A stretch of DNA of 64,000 nt from assembly GCA_000750105.3 (NCBI GenBank), contig JPHH03000050.1, positions 124,001 to 188,000 on the forward strand, read 5' to 3'. The DNA is from Tolypocladium sp. Sup5 PDA-1. Taxonomy: Eukaryota; Ascomycota; Sordariomycetes; Hypocreales; Ophiocordycipitaceae. The position numbers and the translations under genes were made by a program. Below are positions 11,233 to 22,000 of this stretch, one piece after another. Below the pieces are notes generated by a model. That model was not told the DNA's origin and did not search any database. It saw only the letters and a program-made list of their open reading frames with translations. Positions within the stretch are counted from its first letter, which is position 1, and every line of letters begins with the position of its first letter.

Positions 11233-11917
11233 CGAAGACTCCAGGGGCTTTTGGGCATGAACCTGTTATGTTCCTTTTCATAGGTCGTCAAACTCAGGCA
11301 GATGGAGCCACACAGTCGCTATGTATGATATACTTAGGTCTGGTTCAGACCTTTACCTTTGCGTCGTGGTCATGCTATTGCAAACCCTGAATTATGATCC
11401 TGCAGTATAACAAAAAGCACTTACACGATGAATTTAAGTGTCCCTCTTGCCGTGTAGTGCGATACCGGCATGTATCTCTAGGAGCCGGCTAGACCTAAAT
11501 AAAGGCGACATCTCTATCACACGTAAAGTCTTACTGAAAACTCTATCGTCCGGACGTTATTAAGGGAGCCAGGACGGCGATATTAACGCGGGGGATATCG
11601 TATCCGCGGACGACTTAGATAAAAAGGGGTAGTTTATCGGGTTGTTTAGTTGGACCTGGGTTCTCAAGAGAAAGAGGGTTCGTGGGAATAGGGGCCATCG
11701 ATACGCTAGATATCGAGAGGGGAAAAGGGGTACTTTCCGGCAGTATATTTTTGCTCTCAAATATATATAGATATATATATATATATATCACGTCTTTCCC
11801 TTCTTGTGTAGGCAGGCTAATTCTATCTAACGTGGAGTTTGTTAGACGGCGAGTTACAAAGCCTAAAGCTAGATGCAAATGTTACTTATGCCATGAAATC
11901 ATTCGCCGCAAGACTAC
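11233..11917. other. Intergenic, convergent 3' regions
   Basis: AT-rich spacer between the Ppo gene and the SMP-30-like gene, with a (TA)n run at 11760-11788. No coding signal was seen. Confidence 0.5.
11760..11788 (+). repeat. (TA)n microsatellite
   Basis: An almost pure TA dinucleotide run with one ATAG interruption. Confidence 0.9.
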
Positions 11918-12925
11918 CTAGATAGGTATGGCAACTATCTTTCCTCCTTCTGAGTATGTGCCATTGACTGGGGATTCCTGCGCTCCACCTGTTGCTACAT
12001 ATAAAATATGTTTGTCTTTCTTTGTTCGACCAAATGCAGTAGATGTACCAGCCGCGACCAGGGATGAATTGAGATTTCCAGCTAGAACTGTGAGATTGCC
12101 GTTCAGCTCAACCTTATTGACGACGTTGGTCACGCCGCCCGCAATATATGCTGCAAAGCTTGCGTCGACAACCAAATCATCACCAGCAATGTTGCTCCTT
12201 AGAACTTCGAACGGCCCAATAGCTTGTCCACTGGCTTTGTCGATCTGCACGCGTGCATAGAGAGGGTTGAAGGTATTGACGTAGTAGAGATAATCTTCAA
12301 AAACTCGGATACCATTAATGCCGATTGGCAGGCTGGCGTTCGGCGGATACTTGAATGTTTCGTCGTCGAGTACCACAACATATTCTCCAGTCTTCGTATC
12401 AAGCCGGAAGACGACGCCCCTAGTAGAGTCGCCTATAAGAACTGTGCCGGCCTCGGGATTCAGAGACGTCATGCCATTGAGAAAGGCGGCTTCAGGAATG
12501 TCCGTAATCTTTGAAACTTCGGCAGCTTGTGGACTATTAAAGTCTGCCTTCCAAATCGAGAAGGATTCTGGTTGAACGCCTGTCTGTCTGGAAAAGTTGC
12601 CCACAACAACAGTGAAAACGTCAGGGGTGGCTTCCGTGACACCGAGCAGGCTTAGGTATGCCGAGAAACGATGAATGAGTGTCGCGCTGCCCGGCTTGAA
12701 TGGGTTGACTTCGTATAGCTCTGGCCTGTCGATCAAGGTGACAAGCAAGTTGCCGTTTGCTCGCACGGCTATATTCTCGAGCCAAGTGCCTTCGGCAAAC
12801 TGATAGATGGTTCGTGTGCGTGGCTTAGGAGCCGAGAAGTAGCCACCACTAGCAGTAGAGATCGAAGCGGCTCTGACTAAAGCCAGGCAGGTAGATAATG
12901 CAGAGAATAAAATTGGCAACAGCAT
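11918..12925 (-). CDS. Secreted SMP-30/gluconolactonase-like beta-propeller protein
   Basis: Single exon, 335 residues. Residues 1-19 are a signal peptide (hydrophobic core, ending near ALVRA). The body has the blade rhythm of a six-bladed propeller: TWLENIAVRANGNLLVT, IGDSTRGVVFRLDTKTG, NGIRVFEDYLYYVNT, DDLVVDASFAAYIAG and HILYVATGG, each repeat ending in hydrophobic beta-strands. This is the fungal SMP-30-like group. A few of its members, such as AsR5 and EupF, catalyse hetero-Diels-Alder steps in meroterpenoid pathways; most are uncharacterised. Six N-glycosylation sequons fit secretion. Its neighbours do not form an obvious biosynthetic cluster, so a specific reaction cannot be assigned. 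The ATG at 12925 starts the signal peptide directly. Confidence 0.75.
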   Translation of the reverse strand: MLLPILFSALSTCLALVRAASISTASGGYFSAPKPRTRTIYQFAEGTWLENIAVRANGNLLVTLIDRPELYEVNPFKPGSATLIHRFSAYLSLLGVTEATPDVFTVVVGNFSRQTGVQPESFSIWKADFNSPQAAEVSKITDIPEAAFLNGMTSLNPEAGTVLIGDSTRGVVFRLDTKTGEYVVVLDDETFKYPPNASLPIGINGIRVFEDYLYYVNTFNPLYARVQIDKASGQAIGPFEVLRSNIAGDDLVVDASFAAYIAGGVTNVVNKVELNGNLTVLAGNLNSSLVAAGTSTAFGRTKKDKHILYVATGGAQESPVNGTYSEGGKIVAIPI

Positions 12926-15027
12926 GGTAACGGAGGGCTTGGTGACTGGGCCGATGGCTCAATGAATGTGATGGCTTAGCAAACGCAACGGTAGCTGAAT
13001 AACTTGACTGGTGTCTTGAACGGGCTTTTTGAACCGTCCTTGCACGAAATACTTATAGGAGTGCAATCAGAAATCCGTCGCTGATATCTGCAAGATGCCG
13101 GTTTTCCGCTGAAGCATACATAGCTCGTATCTCCTAAGTCCGCGACATAAGGTTTCGGTCACGCCTTGCACCTGGCATATAGATGGCCTGGGTCTGGACC
13201 CCTGTCACCCATTGCGCTCATTTAAGGTTTTATGGTTAATGCAGCACGCAAGACTGGCCTTTGTCAACATCTACCCGGCGCTGGGCGGAGCCAGCAAATT
13301 CGCCCAGACTTCTCAGCACAGTATGGTTAAGCTTCTCATACAGTTGATGATGCCAATTTTGCTCTTGTCTGTGAGTCCACATGACTGTCATCAGGTCTAG
13401 CCGCGCACCCACCTCTTCAGCTCCCACCTCTTCAGCTCCCGGTCGAAACCTCATCTAGCGGCAAAAGGCATCGCTGCTCCGCCTTCTCTGCCGTATGTGG
13501 AATCCTGTGCCGCGCGGCTGGTTGGTTAAGCCAAGTTAACTAGCAGAAGCTTCTGTCTCTCGCTCAGCCCCGTTGAGAAAAAAAGAGAGCTGGTGCATAT
13601 TCTTCGGAGAGCAACCTTCACAAAGGTGTGAAGACGGTGAACTACATGTTTGTTTACTTCTCCTTACTGGAGTTACCCCAGGGCCGCATGCTCAGCCGGC
13701 AGATACATGGCGACCTCGAAGCTGTGTAGTGTCATTCATGGATGTATTTGCAGATACTAGACTTTATTATGGTTCCTGAGGTTGATCGGGGATGATCTAG
13801 AGACGCTTTCATGGTCTTGCTTTTCTTGGCCACATTTGTCATGCCTTCTGTAGTCGTCAGTCACCTTTAACGCCGGGATATGTCCATGGAACAAGAGCCC
13901 GATTTCCAACGTTGTATGAGCGAGATGGCCCTGGCCTATAATGCCATATGACGTGCTTGATGGATATCCGACGGGATACTGACCAGCAGGTCATCTGCAT
14001 GTCCAAGTGGCCCCCGTCAAGACCTGAGACGAGTCAATGGAATAGATACAAAAAGGCTGCGACAAGTTTGCCCTTTGCCTTTGCGTTTGACGAAGTGAGG
14101 AAGTCGCCGTTTAAGCATTCCCTTCCTTAAGCAGAGTAGAATCTCGGACCTATTTTTTAACATGGATCCGTGGCTTTTCCAAGTCGTTCTTTGTGGTCGT
14201 AAACGTCGCCGGGTTGCCAGCAGGTTGCTTACTGAATGAATATCGGCTCACTCGTAAACGGGTGTTTATTGTACTTCAGCTGAAGCCCCTTGCCAGCGTG
14301 TCATGCGCATTGAGTAGGCTAGAGCTCTTGGCATGTCGCGGCCTAAGGACAGACTCAGGGGCGTTTGGCTGGAGTTACTCGGGGGTCTAAACTCCGACCC
14401 TATCCCCGCAATGTCAAGTCATGCCCCCGGGTAAGTGGGCCACGCCCTTATTCGAACTTGAGTTGTAGGCCTGGGTAGTTCAGCTGCATGCGGCGAGCCA
14501 TCGTCTTCCTCATAGATTCTGCAGCACCCGGCGGTGGGCCGTGTGGACTACGGGTATTACCTGTCGGGTGACGACCGTTGGCCCCACTCGGCGTCCCGGA
14601 CGGCGTCGGGGCCGGGCAGCTCCGGCAGCAGTGATTCGAACGAACCTTGTGAATTGGGACATAACGATGCTCGAACACAAGCGCATGGACGTGGTGTCAC
14701 TTACTGATGTTTCTTTCTCGCCGTGTGGCGTAGTCCGCACCGACCTTCCCTCCTAGTCTTAGCTGTAAGCCACTGCGGAACCAGCCCTAACCGTATCTGT
14801 TCAGACCCTGCATCGTAAAGGACATAAGTTGACGAAATAGAAGTAAGTCCTAGAAAGGACAGAATTCTGGGGAAAGTACAGAAGTCCTAGAAAGGACAGA
14901 TTTCTTGGGAAAGTACAGAAGTCCTATGAAAGGTAATAGATATAAGACGGATCAAGAGCTCGTGCATGGAATCAGCTATGGTTGTTTGTTTCCGCTCAGC
15001 ACGCACGGAGCCATCTTTCAAGGCAAC
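12926..15027. other. Long intergenic region
   Basis: About 2.1 kb with only short open frames lacking family resemblance. It contains a short CACCTCTTCAGCTCC direct duplication near 13410-13440 and the 37-bp tandem repeat listed separately. A tRNA-like B-box at about 14633 was examined and rejected. Confidence 0.45.
14845..14933 (+). repeat. 37-bp tandem repeat (2.4 copies) upstream of the GNAT gene
   Basis: Copies at 14845-14881 and 14882-14918 start AAGTCCTAGAAAGGACAG and differ at two positions. A third partial copy is at 14919-14933. The unit contains the inverted repeat GTCCTAGAAAGGAC. The array ends about 95 bp before the GNAT start codon, so it sits in its promoter or leader. Confidence 0.9.
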
Positions 15028-15730
15028 ATGGCTGTGCGTCTTCGTCTAGCCACGGAAGCTGATCTCGCCGAAATCGTTGACGTCTCAATCGCTGCCTTCA
15101 ATCCGAGCACGGATGCCATTACCCGTCACCTCTTCCCGTCCCAGCTCCAAGCATCCGAGAGCTCCGATATCGAGGCAATTAGACAATGGAGCATTGCGCG
15201 AAAATCGTCCAGATTGCAGGCGAAGCGTTCTACCATGATGGTTGCAGTTGATGATGCCCTAGGCGGCAAGATCGTGGGATATTCCATGTGGTTCGTCCCG
15301 ATTCAAGAAGGGGACGAGGAGGAATTACCCCCACCGAGAATGGCTTTCGCAGGAATGGATCAAGCCGCATTTGCCGAATTGCGTCAGATTATTATAGAGG
15401 ATGAGCGCGAAACCTTTGGTGAAAGTGGGACCAAGGACGTATGGAGTGAGTTTGTGATATTCAAAAAATTGGGCACAGGCGGGCACTCTGACGTTAACTG
15501 CAGATCTCGACTCTCTCGGTGTTCATCCTTTACATCAGAAGAGAGGTATTGGGGGAATGCTACTAGACTGGGGCGTACGAGAAGCAATGGCGCAAGGAAA
15601 AGACTGCTACTTAATTGCGACACCCGCCGGAGTTGCACTCTATCGAGCAGCTGGGTTCGATAATACAAAGACAGTGGAGATTTTCGGCACACCTCACGTG
15701 TCAATGAGAAAACGCAATCCTCTAAACTAG
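15028..15730 (+). CDS. GNAT family N-acetyltransferase
   Basis: Two exons, 15028-15445 and 15504-15730, give 214 residues. The intron (58 bp, gtgagt..tgcag) is needed to reach the catalytic half. The N-terminus VRLRLATEADLAEIVDVSIAAF is the usual first strand and helix of GNAT enzymes. Exon 2 carries LGVHPLHQKRGIGGMLLDWG, the acetyl-CoA pyrophosphate loop (QKRGIG), then YLIATPAGVALYRAAGF, the closing strand and helix. This resembles the fungal GNAT group that acetylates small amines. The substrate is unknown. An in-frame upstream extension to 14905 exists, but the ATG at 15028 (aacATGg) starts the domain properly. The tandem repeat just upstream may affect expression. Confidence 0.8.
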
Positions 15731-16909
15731 ACTACAAGTATGATTATTATCACAATAAATGATCACAATTCCAAGTCTAACAACAAAGTTGTTAGTCCAG
15801 CACAAGGACATATCGGAAGGGATCAGACAGTGCTGGAGTGGAGATTTCCTCATCGAGTTTGCGGCAACTTATTCTGCTACAAACGCCTTCAGAACGCGGT
15901 CGATTCTAGGATTGGACGTTTACCCGAGATCAGTGAGCGTGTTGTCAAAATCTGCAACACAGACAATTTGTGACGGCATCGGTTAGTTATTATCAGGCAC
16001 ATGGGGTAGCGGTCTTGCCTGGTCCATAGCCGTACATTTGATTATGAATTCTCCCAGGTCGTTACTAAATGATCCCATAGTAGAATAGAGGTCCGGTAAG
16101 GGTAGTAGCCGAGATGGCACGTTGAAGCATGAGCTTCAAATTGTTAAGTTTGAAGTTGCTCTTGAAATAGGATAGAGACTCTTCGAGCGTTGGCCGACTA
16201 AATGAGTTCTTGAGATCATGAGACTGGAAAAGTAGCCGGGGATTCGCGAAGTACGTAACGCTACCTCCTTCTTGAATGGTAATCCGTGTTGTATTTGCTC
16301 CTTGAGAGATTGCTTGTGTAGTTTTGCGTTGCGTCTTGCCGCATGGTGTAGCGCATTGCGCCTAAATATGAGCAGACGGTAATATATCGTCGTCGATCTA
16401 CCAGCATCAGGTACTATAATATGAATCACGGTACCGATCAAGCCAAACATTCTAATACGGTTTTAGGCCGTCCTGTCTCCACGGCAAACAAATATTGATA
16501 ATAACTTGACAGCAGACGATGAAATAACCTTAAAAGAAAGACAGACACGCACTTCATGAGTTAAAACAAAGTCATATAAGCCAATCCAGCGGCAGTACAG
16601 TAGAATTTCTGCTTTTGCCTCTTGTTCCATCTCTCTGTGTGTGAGTAACAAGCTGGTTTGAAAGGACTCTATTGTCCCATCTGAAGGGGACGCGTTCCTC
16701 CCTGGTAGAATGACGTAATTAATTAGTGCCTTTGTAAGTTTTGGTGCATTGAATCAACTCTGCTCGCGTAGGGTCCGTTTTCAGTATCGGAAGAGGAGCT
16801 GCTCGACCATCTCTCCCGCTCGTCCACAAGCGTATACAAGCCACACCGCCACAGTTCCCTGGTAAATGCGCTTAAAAATAAAAACCACCAGCTTCGAGGT
16901 GATCGTGCT
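15731..16909. other. Intergenic region
   Basis: Open frames on the minus strand at 16136-16450 and 16463-16651 show no recognisable family or splice structure. I see nothing else. Confidence 0.45.
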
Positions 16910-17460
16910 TCACACTGTAAAAGCAGAGTACCATTGCAAAGCTCCTATGGCGCTAACAACCACCGCATTGGACGTAACCCCACGCTTCGCATACCACGCC
17001 GCGCTAACCCACACAATTGCGACCATTAGGGCGGCGATGGCCTTGTGGACAGGCTCGTTCAGGAGGGCCGGATTCTGCGACCAGGCGTAGTTGAGTAGCG
17101 CTACAGTCTACATCAGCATACATATCTTGACACACGTTTATTTATCCATGGACATCGGCGCACAGTAGAACGAGAGGGAAGGGAACACGCACCATTCATG
17201 ACGAAAAATCCACTCCCTTGGTACCAGCCTGCTTTGGCGCAGGTATAGGCCAGACTGTGGAGGGCGTGGAATTTAGCATTGGACTGCCACTCTTTGGCGG
17301 AGAGCTGTTATTCATCCTTTGTCAGTATGTCGTGTCATTTTGGTATATCTGGCTGATGGGTTTATTGAATACGCAAGCAGCGGGATAAGAAGGACAGTAC
17401 CGTATGGCCTAGAGAGACGAGAAGCCAGCCGGCGGCAGTTAGTTGGAGGGATTTGGTCAT
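16910..17460 (-). CDS. Small four-helix integral membrane protein
   Basis: Three exons on the minus strand, 17460-17401, 17304-17193 and 17100-16910, join in frame to 120 residues. The introns are 96 bp (gtactg..aacag) and 92 bp (gtgcgt..tgtag). The protein starts MTKSLQLTAAGWLLVSLGHT and continues LSAKEWQ, ALHSLAYTCAKAGWYQGSGF, NYAWSQNPALL, IAALMVAIVWVSAAWYAKRG and NAVVVSAIGALQWYSAFTV. This gives four hydrophobic helices, the first ending in a conserved-looking GHT and the last in WYSAF. The pattern matches a family of small fungal membrane proteins of unknown function, some near secondary-metabolite genes. No single long ORF reveals this gene; it appears only when spliced. The frame is fully continuous, so it is probably functional. 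Confidence 0.7.
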
Positions 17461-18469
17461 TTCGGTTATATATTCTTGAATTCAGTGCGAGGTATGTATG
17501 TGAATGTAAATGAATATAAATACGATATGGATAGTTGCAGACTGGTTATGTAGCACTGATGGATGGGACATGAATTAAACAGGCTAATCGAGCTTTATAT
17601 CATGGGCAAGCCCCGCACCTGGACTATTCACTATGTTAGTTGCTCCGGTAGTCCGTAGTCGTCGATTACTTAAGCACAATAGCCGACCAGTGCCGAGCCG
17701 ATCCATAAAATCGCATTACAGAGATGCCTCGGTTCCTGTGTAATCGCCAAGGCATCCAACGAACCTTCAAGGTGTGATCGTCAGGGCATTTATTGAACCT
17801 TTATTGAAGACTTACCCCCCAACCACTAGAAAGCGCCGTAGGCCGTAGGCCACAAGCTCCAAGGGCCCAAGATAAAAGGAATTAACTTCCTCGTTCAATT
17901 AGATTGAAAAGCAAGAGCCTTAAAGGGTTGACAAATAAAGCAGCACCGCAAATGGAGGTTTGCCCGCCTACCACCTGTCGGATAGATCGGTTGACCTAGG
18001 CAGCCCTTGGCCGAGGAAAAGGAAGTCCTGGGGGTCAGTGGCTAGCTGACTGGATAGCTGACTAGATATCTGATCTAATGACTAGATAAGTCGTGCGCTG
18101 ATCTATTAGTCGGGCTGCTGATCCCTGGAAAAAGCAAGGAAAAGGCCGGCTAGGCACGGAGGCAACTGGAGGTTAAAGAGAGAGCAGGCTTATGAGAGTT
18201 TTTCATTAATCGATGGCAATTCAACATAAAAAGGAACCGCATAACGCGACACCACCACGTCAACGTCTTGAATTCAACCTTTCTTCACGGCCGCAAACTG
18301 TTAAAAAAATCACGTTTCTTTATAGGCTATCATTGATAAGAACTTAAAGAAGCCAAGATTAATACTTTCTCAATAATTAGGAGGTTGAATCGTGATTTCC
18401 GCAGGGCAGAGACTTTTGCGGTGCCGCTTTTTCTGTCAAACCTTTGAGCTTTTCAATATCAATTTCAAC
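17461..18469. other. Intergenic, AT-rich
   Basis: No coding signal. A degenerate small repeat with units like TAGCTGACTGGA/TAGCTGACTAGA lies at about 18041-18090. The composition is AT-rich and could be old repeat-derived DNA, but no element is recognisable. Confidence 0.4.
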
Positions 18470-18733
18470 TCACTTGAAGCCATAGTCTTGTGATACATAA
18501 TACGCCTCCAAGGGGCTGTAGAGATTATTGGTGCCAATTTGGAAACAATTTTCGAAGCGATGCAGCCGTTGAGGATGGATATGCGTCATTGCGGTATCAT
18601 GCCAGTGATCGATGTCTTCAGCCCGAAGGAAATATTCCGCTTTCACCTTGGCCACCAAAATTCTTTCTTGCTTGTCACGAGCTCGTGCCTTACTTGCGCA
18701 ACAACCACTGCCTCGGCACAGACCCCAACTCAA
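18470..18733 (-). CDS. Orphan coding-like segment, possible gene relic
   Basis: An open frame of 87 codons with protein-like composition (KARARDKQERILVAKVKAEY, then FLRAEDIDHWH and NLYSPLEAYYVSQDYGF). It ends at a possible splice donor (gtgagt) near 18475, so it may be an internal exon. I could not find convincing partner exons on either side. It lies downstream of the GTPase gene on the same strand, but that gene has its own stop at 19028. It is either a relic, an alternative 3' exon, or a small unknown gene. Confidence 0.25.
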   Translation of the reverse strand: MSWGLCRGSGCCASKARARDKQERILVAKVKAEYFLRAEDIDHWHDTAMTHIHPQRLHRFENCFQIGTNNLYSPLEAYYVSQDYGFK

Positions 18734-19027
18734 TTGTCTAGGATCGACTCCTCTATATTAGTAACCTACGAAAAGCGCCATGCGCCAGCCAAGGCCAGTG
18801 GGCAGAACAGCGCTTTCTCGCTTTATGCTGTATTTAGAATACTCGAGGACCATCAATACTACCATCTTAACCATCACGACGTCACCTAAACCCCCCTTAA
18901 TAATCGACAGCCTTGAGCTGAGAATCACTGCTTGGTCTCATAGATGGTAGGTCGAGTTTCACTGAGTAGAGCCGAAGGACCGTTGACTTATGAACGCTGT
19001 AGATGAAGACTCTCACTTAATGGCTCT
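18734..19027. other. 3' flank of the GTPase gene
   Basis: Short spacer with no supported feature. Confidence 0.4.
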
Positions 19028-22000
19028 TCAGGCAGGAATTGCATCTAAGATCCTCTGATGACTACCCTGAGCACTCCTCGAGGCTTCATTGACCCGGTTA
19101 CGGTACTCCACATCCCGCTCACCCTCTTGTGCCGCGTTTTCGTGACGGATGATGTCCAACACACCGTGGATAACGTCAACGTGGGAGCTAATGGTGGCCT
19201 GTATAGTTTCTTGGACACTATCGGCAAGCTGATGAAAGCGCTGCCGGCAATCTCTCATTAGCTGGCTGAACAGGCTCTCCTGGGCAAGCCTTCGCTGAAT
19301 TATAGCTTTCCTCCGGGCGTCACTGCCTCGTCCTAGGGTATCTCGCAAATTAGTAAATGTAATAGATATTAGATTCTTACCGCGTGCACCGGTAGTATCT
19401 CGAATTTAGGGATTATTTTTTTTGGCATCTTGCTTGCTTACCATGTTCGAGGCAGCAATCTCGATAAGAACTCTCCATGGCTTGCCCTATAAGAGACGTC
19501 CTGATGCCAGACAGGGCATCTACGCGGAGGGAGCTAAAAGGAAGTGGAGGATCAATATCCGACGGGATTTCACCGATGGCAGGTGTTAAGTTTCTTACCT
19601 GACGTCTATTTCGATATCTTCATAAGCTTGCTCGACGCCACTTATAGCTAGGCTTAGCTGGTTCTCGATCGCCTGGGTCAGTGGGGCGACTGCATCGTGC
19701 CGGCCATCAAGCTGTGCTTCTGAAGGTCATGATCAGCGACAAGTCCAAAAAGCGACACAGCGTATCCTGTGATGAAGCAAGCGTAACTGGCACGGATTCT
19801 GACCGCCACGCCACTCTGCTTGCAACCGGGATTATTCAAGATCTATGTTTTGCAACAATGGAAATGTAGTCGCTCAGGCCGGTTAGACTTACCCAGATGG
19901 GAAGCTGCCCTAGCAGTCAAATGCTCAATAAGGGAGACGGTGGCTCGTTGCTGGTCTTGGAGCGTTGTGCACAGCTCTTGCCAAGGTCCACCCACGTCTT
20001 GGACCATCCCGTCGATAGCCTCCTCGTTCCAGTTGTGTGATCCGACTGCACCGGTACAGTGAGTACCGTACTGCCTGCAAAAGGCTGAGTAGGTCGCTAA
20101 TTTGAATTAGTCACATTTCCTGCGTAATGGTAAGCCCCGCGGGTTTGGCCCCGAACGCCTACCATGATTCCACTACATAAAGTCAGTTGACTGAACAATG
20201 TACACAATACTAGATGAGGTATGGGTGCATACCATGCTCCACTTGAGCCCGGCGTTCTGAGCAGCACGACTCCAGTCCGAAGCCCGGCGCCCTGAAATAT
20301 ACAATGTTTAGTTGAGGGTACCTACACATGGGCACAGAAAGTCGCCTCGGTGGAAAGCGACAATGGTGATCGTGACATACTGTGATAAATTTCCGCATCA
20401 AAGCTCCGCTTAAGCACTCTAGCAACGGTGTTAACAATGGAACTGCTTGAAGTCAGATCCTATCAAGGCTATCAGCACGGCGAGGCAGGTATGCGGCGAA
20501 ATGTTTACCTACCCTCCTCAACCACGCCTCGAGTGTGTCGAGAGTGCTGCAAAGCCTCTGTCTAGCCTCCAAGTCCGCATTGCCCGCCCCAGATTGAACC
20601 CAAAGTTGGATCTGAGCAAGGAGTGCAGGGACGCCGTGTCGCATGTACTGTACCGCAGCACGATACTGACTGGCGGACACAATGGAGATGCAATGCCGTC
20701 TGACATCTATAATGCCACTCAACAAAAGATAATGGAGAGCATCGCTCCTCTCCTTGTCGCGGTAATCCCAGTAGAGCTTATTGCTCACGCAAAAGACTGT
20801 GACTTCTCCGTTCGGGGCTAATGGATCGTACGTCTCCTTCAAGTCTCGAGATACATCCGTGTTGCGGATTTCGACAAGATACTTCGTCAATCTACACGTT
20901 GTTCGGCAGGTCAGAATTTCTGCGTAGCTGCTAGTAATGCTGCTGGCAAGTTGCACTTACTCGAAGTCAGCTGTTTTTCTGCGTCTCCTGCGAGGCATCT
21001 CTGTCAGCTATTTGTCTTTGTGGGGGGGAATGGACACGCTCTTGTAAATCAGCAGCACTAACCTAGCTTCGTGTTGCTCTCGGTACAGCTCATTCCTGTC
21101 GTCTTCCTCGTGTATAGAGAGCGTGGAATTTTCGGAATACGCTTCGAGCTCGTTTTCGATGTCATTGCATGCCCTAGCTTCAACATCGACGGCTTCTTTC
21201 AGGCGTCGAATCCGTTGCGCTCTTTGGCCGTTGTGGTCCCTCAGGGCTTCTTTCGGATTGACAACCTAGTCAGGAAGCCGAAATGTTAGCCACGGCTTTG
21301 TCAGGGCTCACATCAAGTGTCAATTAGCACCCACGTCCGACTTGGTGCAAATGATGCCGACCCTGGAGAGTCCAGCCGGGCGGGCGAGGTCAAATACGCT
21401 CTGAACCCCCAGGTCGGTGGAGGCCCGTTCGATATTGCAAATAACGAAGATCTCGTCACAGTTGCGTAGGAACCGCTCCGTTACATTTCTTCGAGCAGAG
21501 TTCAGATCACGGAGACCTGTACAGATATGATGGTCAGAATTGCAACAAGTGGCGAGATCGCGAAGTCCACTTCAACACGGAAACAGCTAGACGTACCTGG
21601 AAGGTCCACCAGAATGAGGCCCTTGCTTAAAATATGAGCATTCAAGAATACTCTTTCTTTGGGTCAGCAATAAATGCAGTAGAGGTAGGCGAAGTAACGA
21701 CATACTTGATCTTTCGGATGTACGGCCAGATCGCCGGCTCATCGGACGACACATGTTCTGACGACAGTTGCATTAATAAAGCAGAGCAATCCTGCAAAGT
21801 CAGTCCAGACCTCGGGGCAGTCAACTGTAATTGGAGAATCTCCTCGGTCCAAGTCTTCAAACTCTCGAGAACTTCCTCCTCTGAATTCTCCAGAAGAAAG
21901 GTCTCGTCACCAAGACGTCCACCGAACATGGATCGAAACGTATCCTGGGCCAAAACTGCTTTAGCCTGAGAGTGCTCTCTGGTTTCGGGCTCCATGTTGC

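Noticed and set aside
14452..14650. Possible tRNA with B-box-like GATTCGAAC and A-box-like TAGTTCAGC
   Set aside because: The boxes are about 160 bp apart and no acceptor or T-stem pairing could be drawn.
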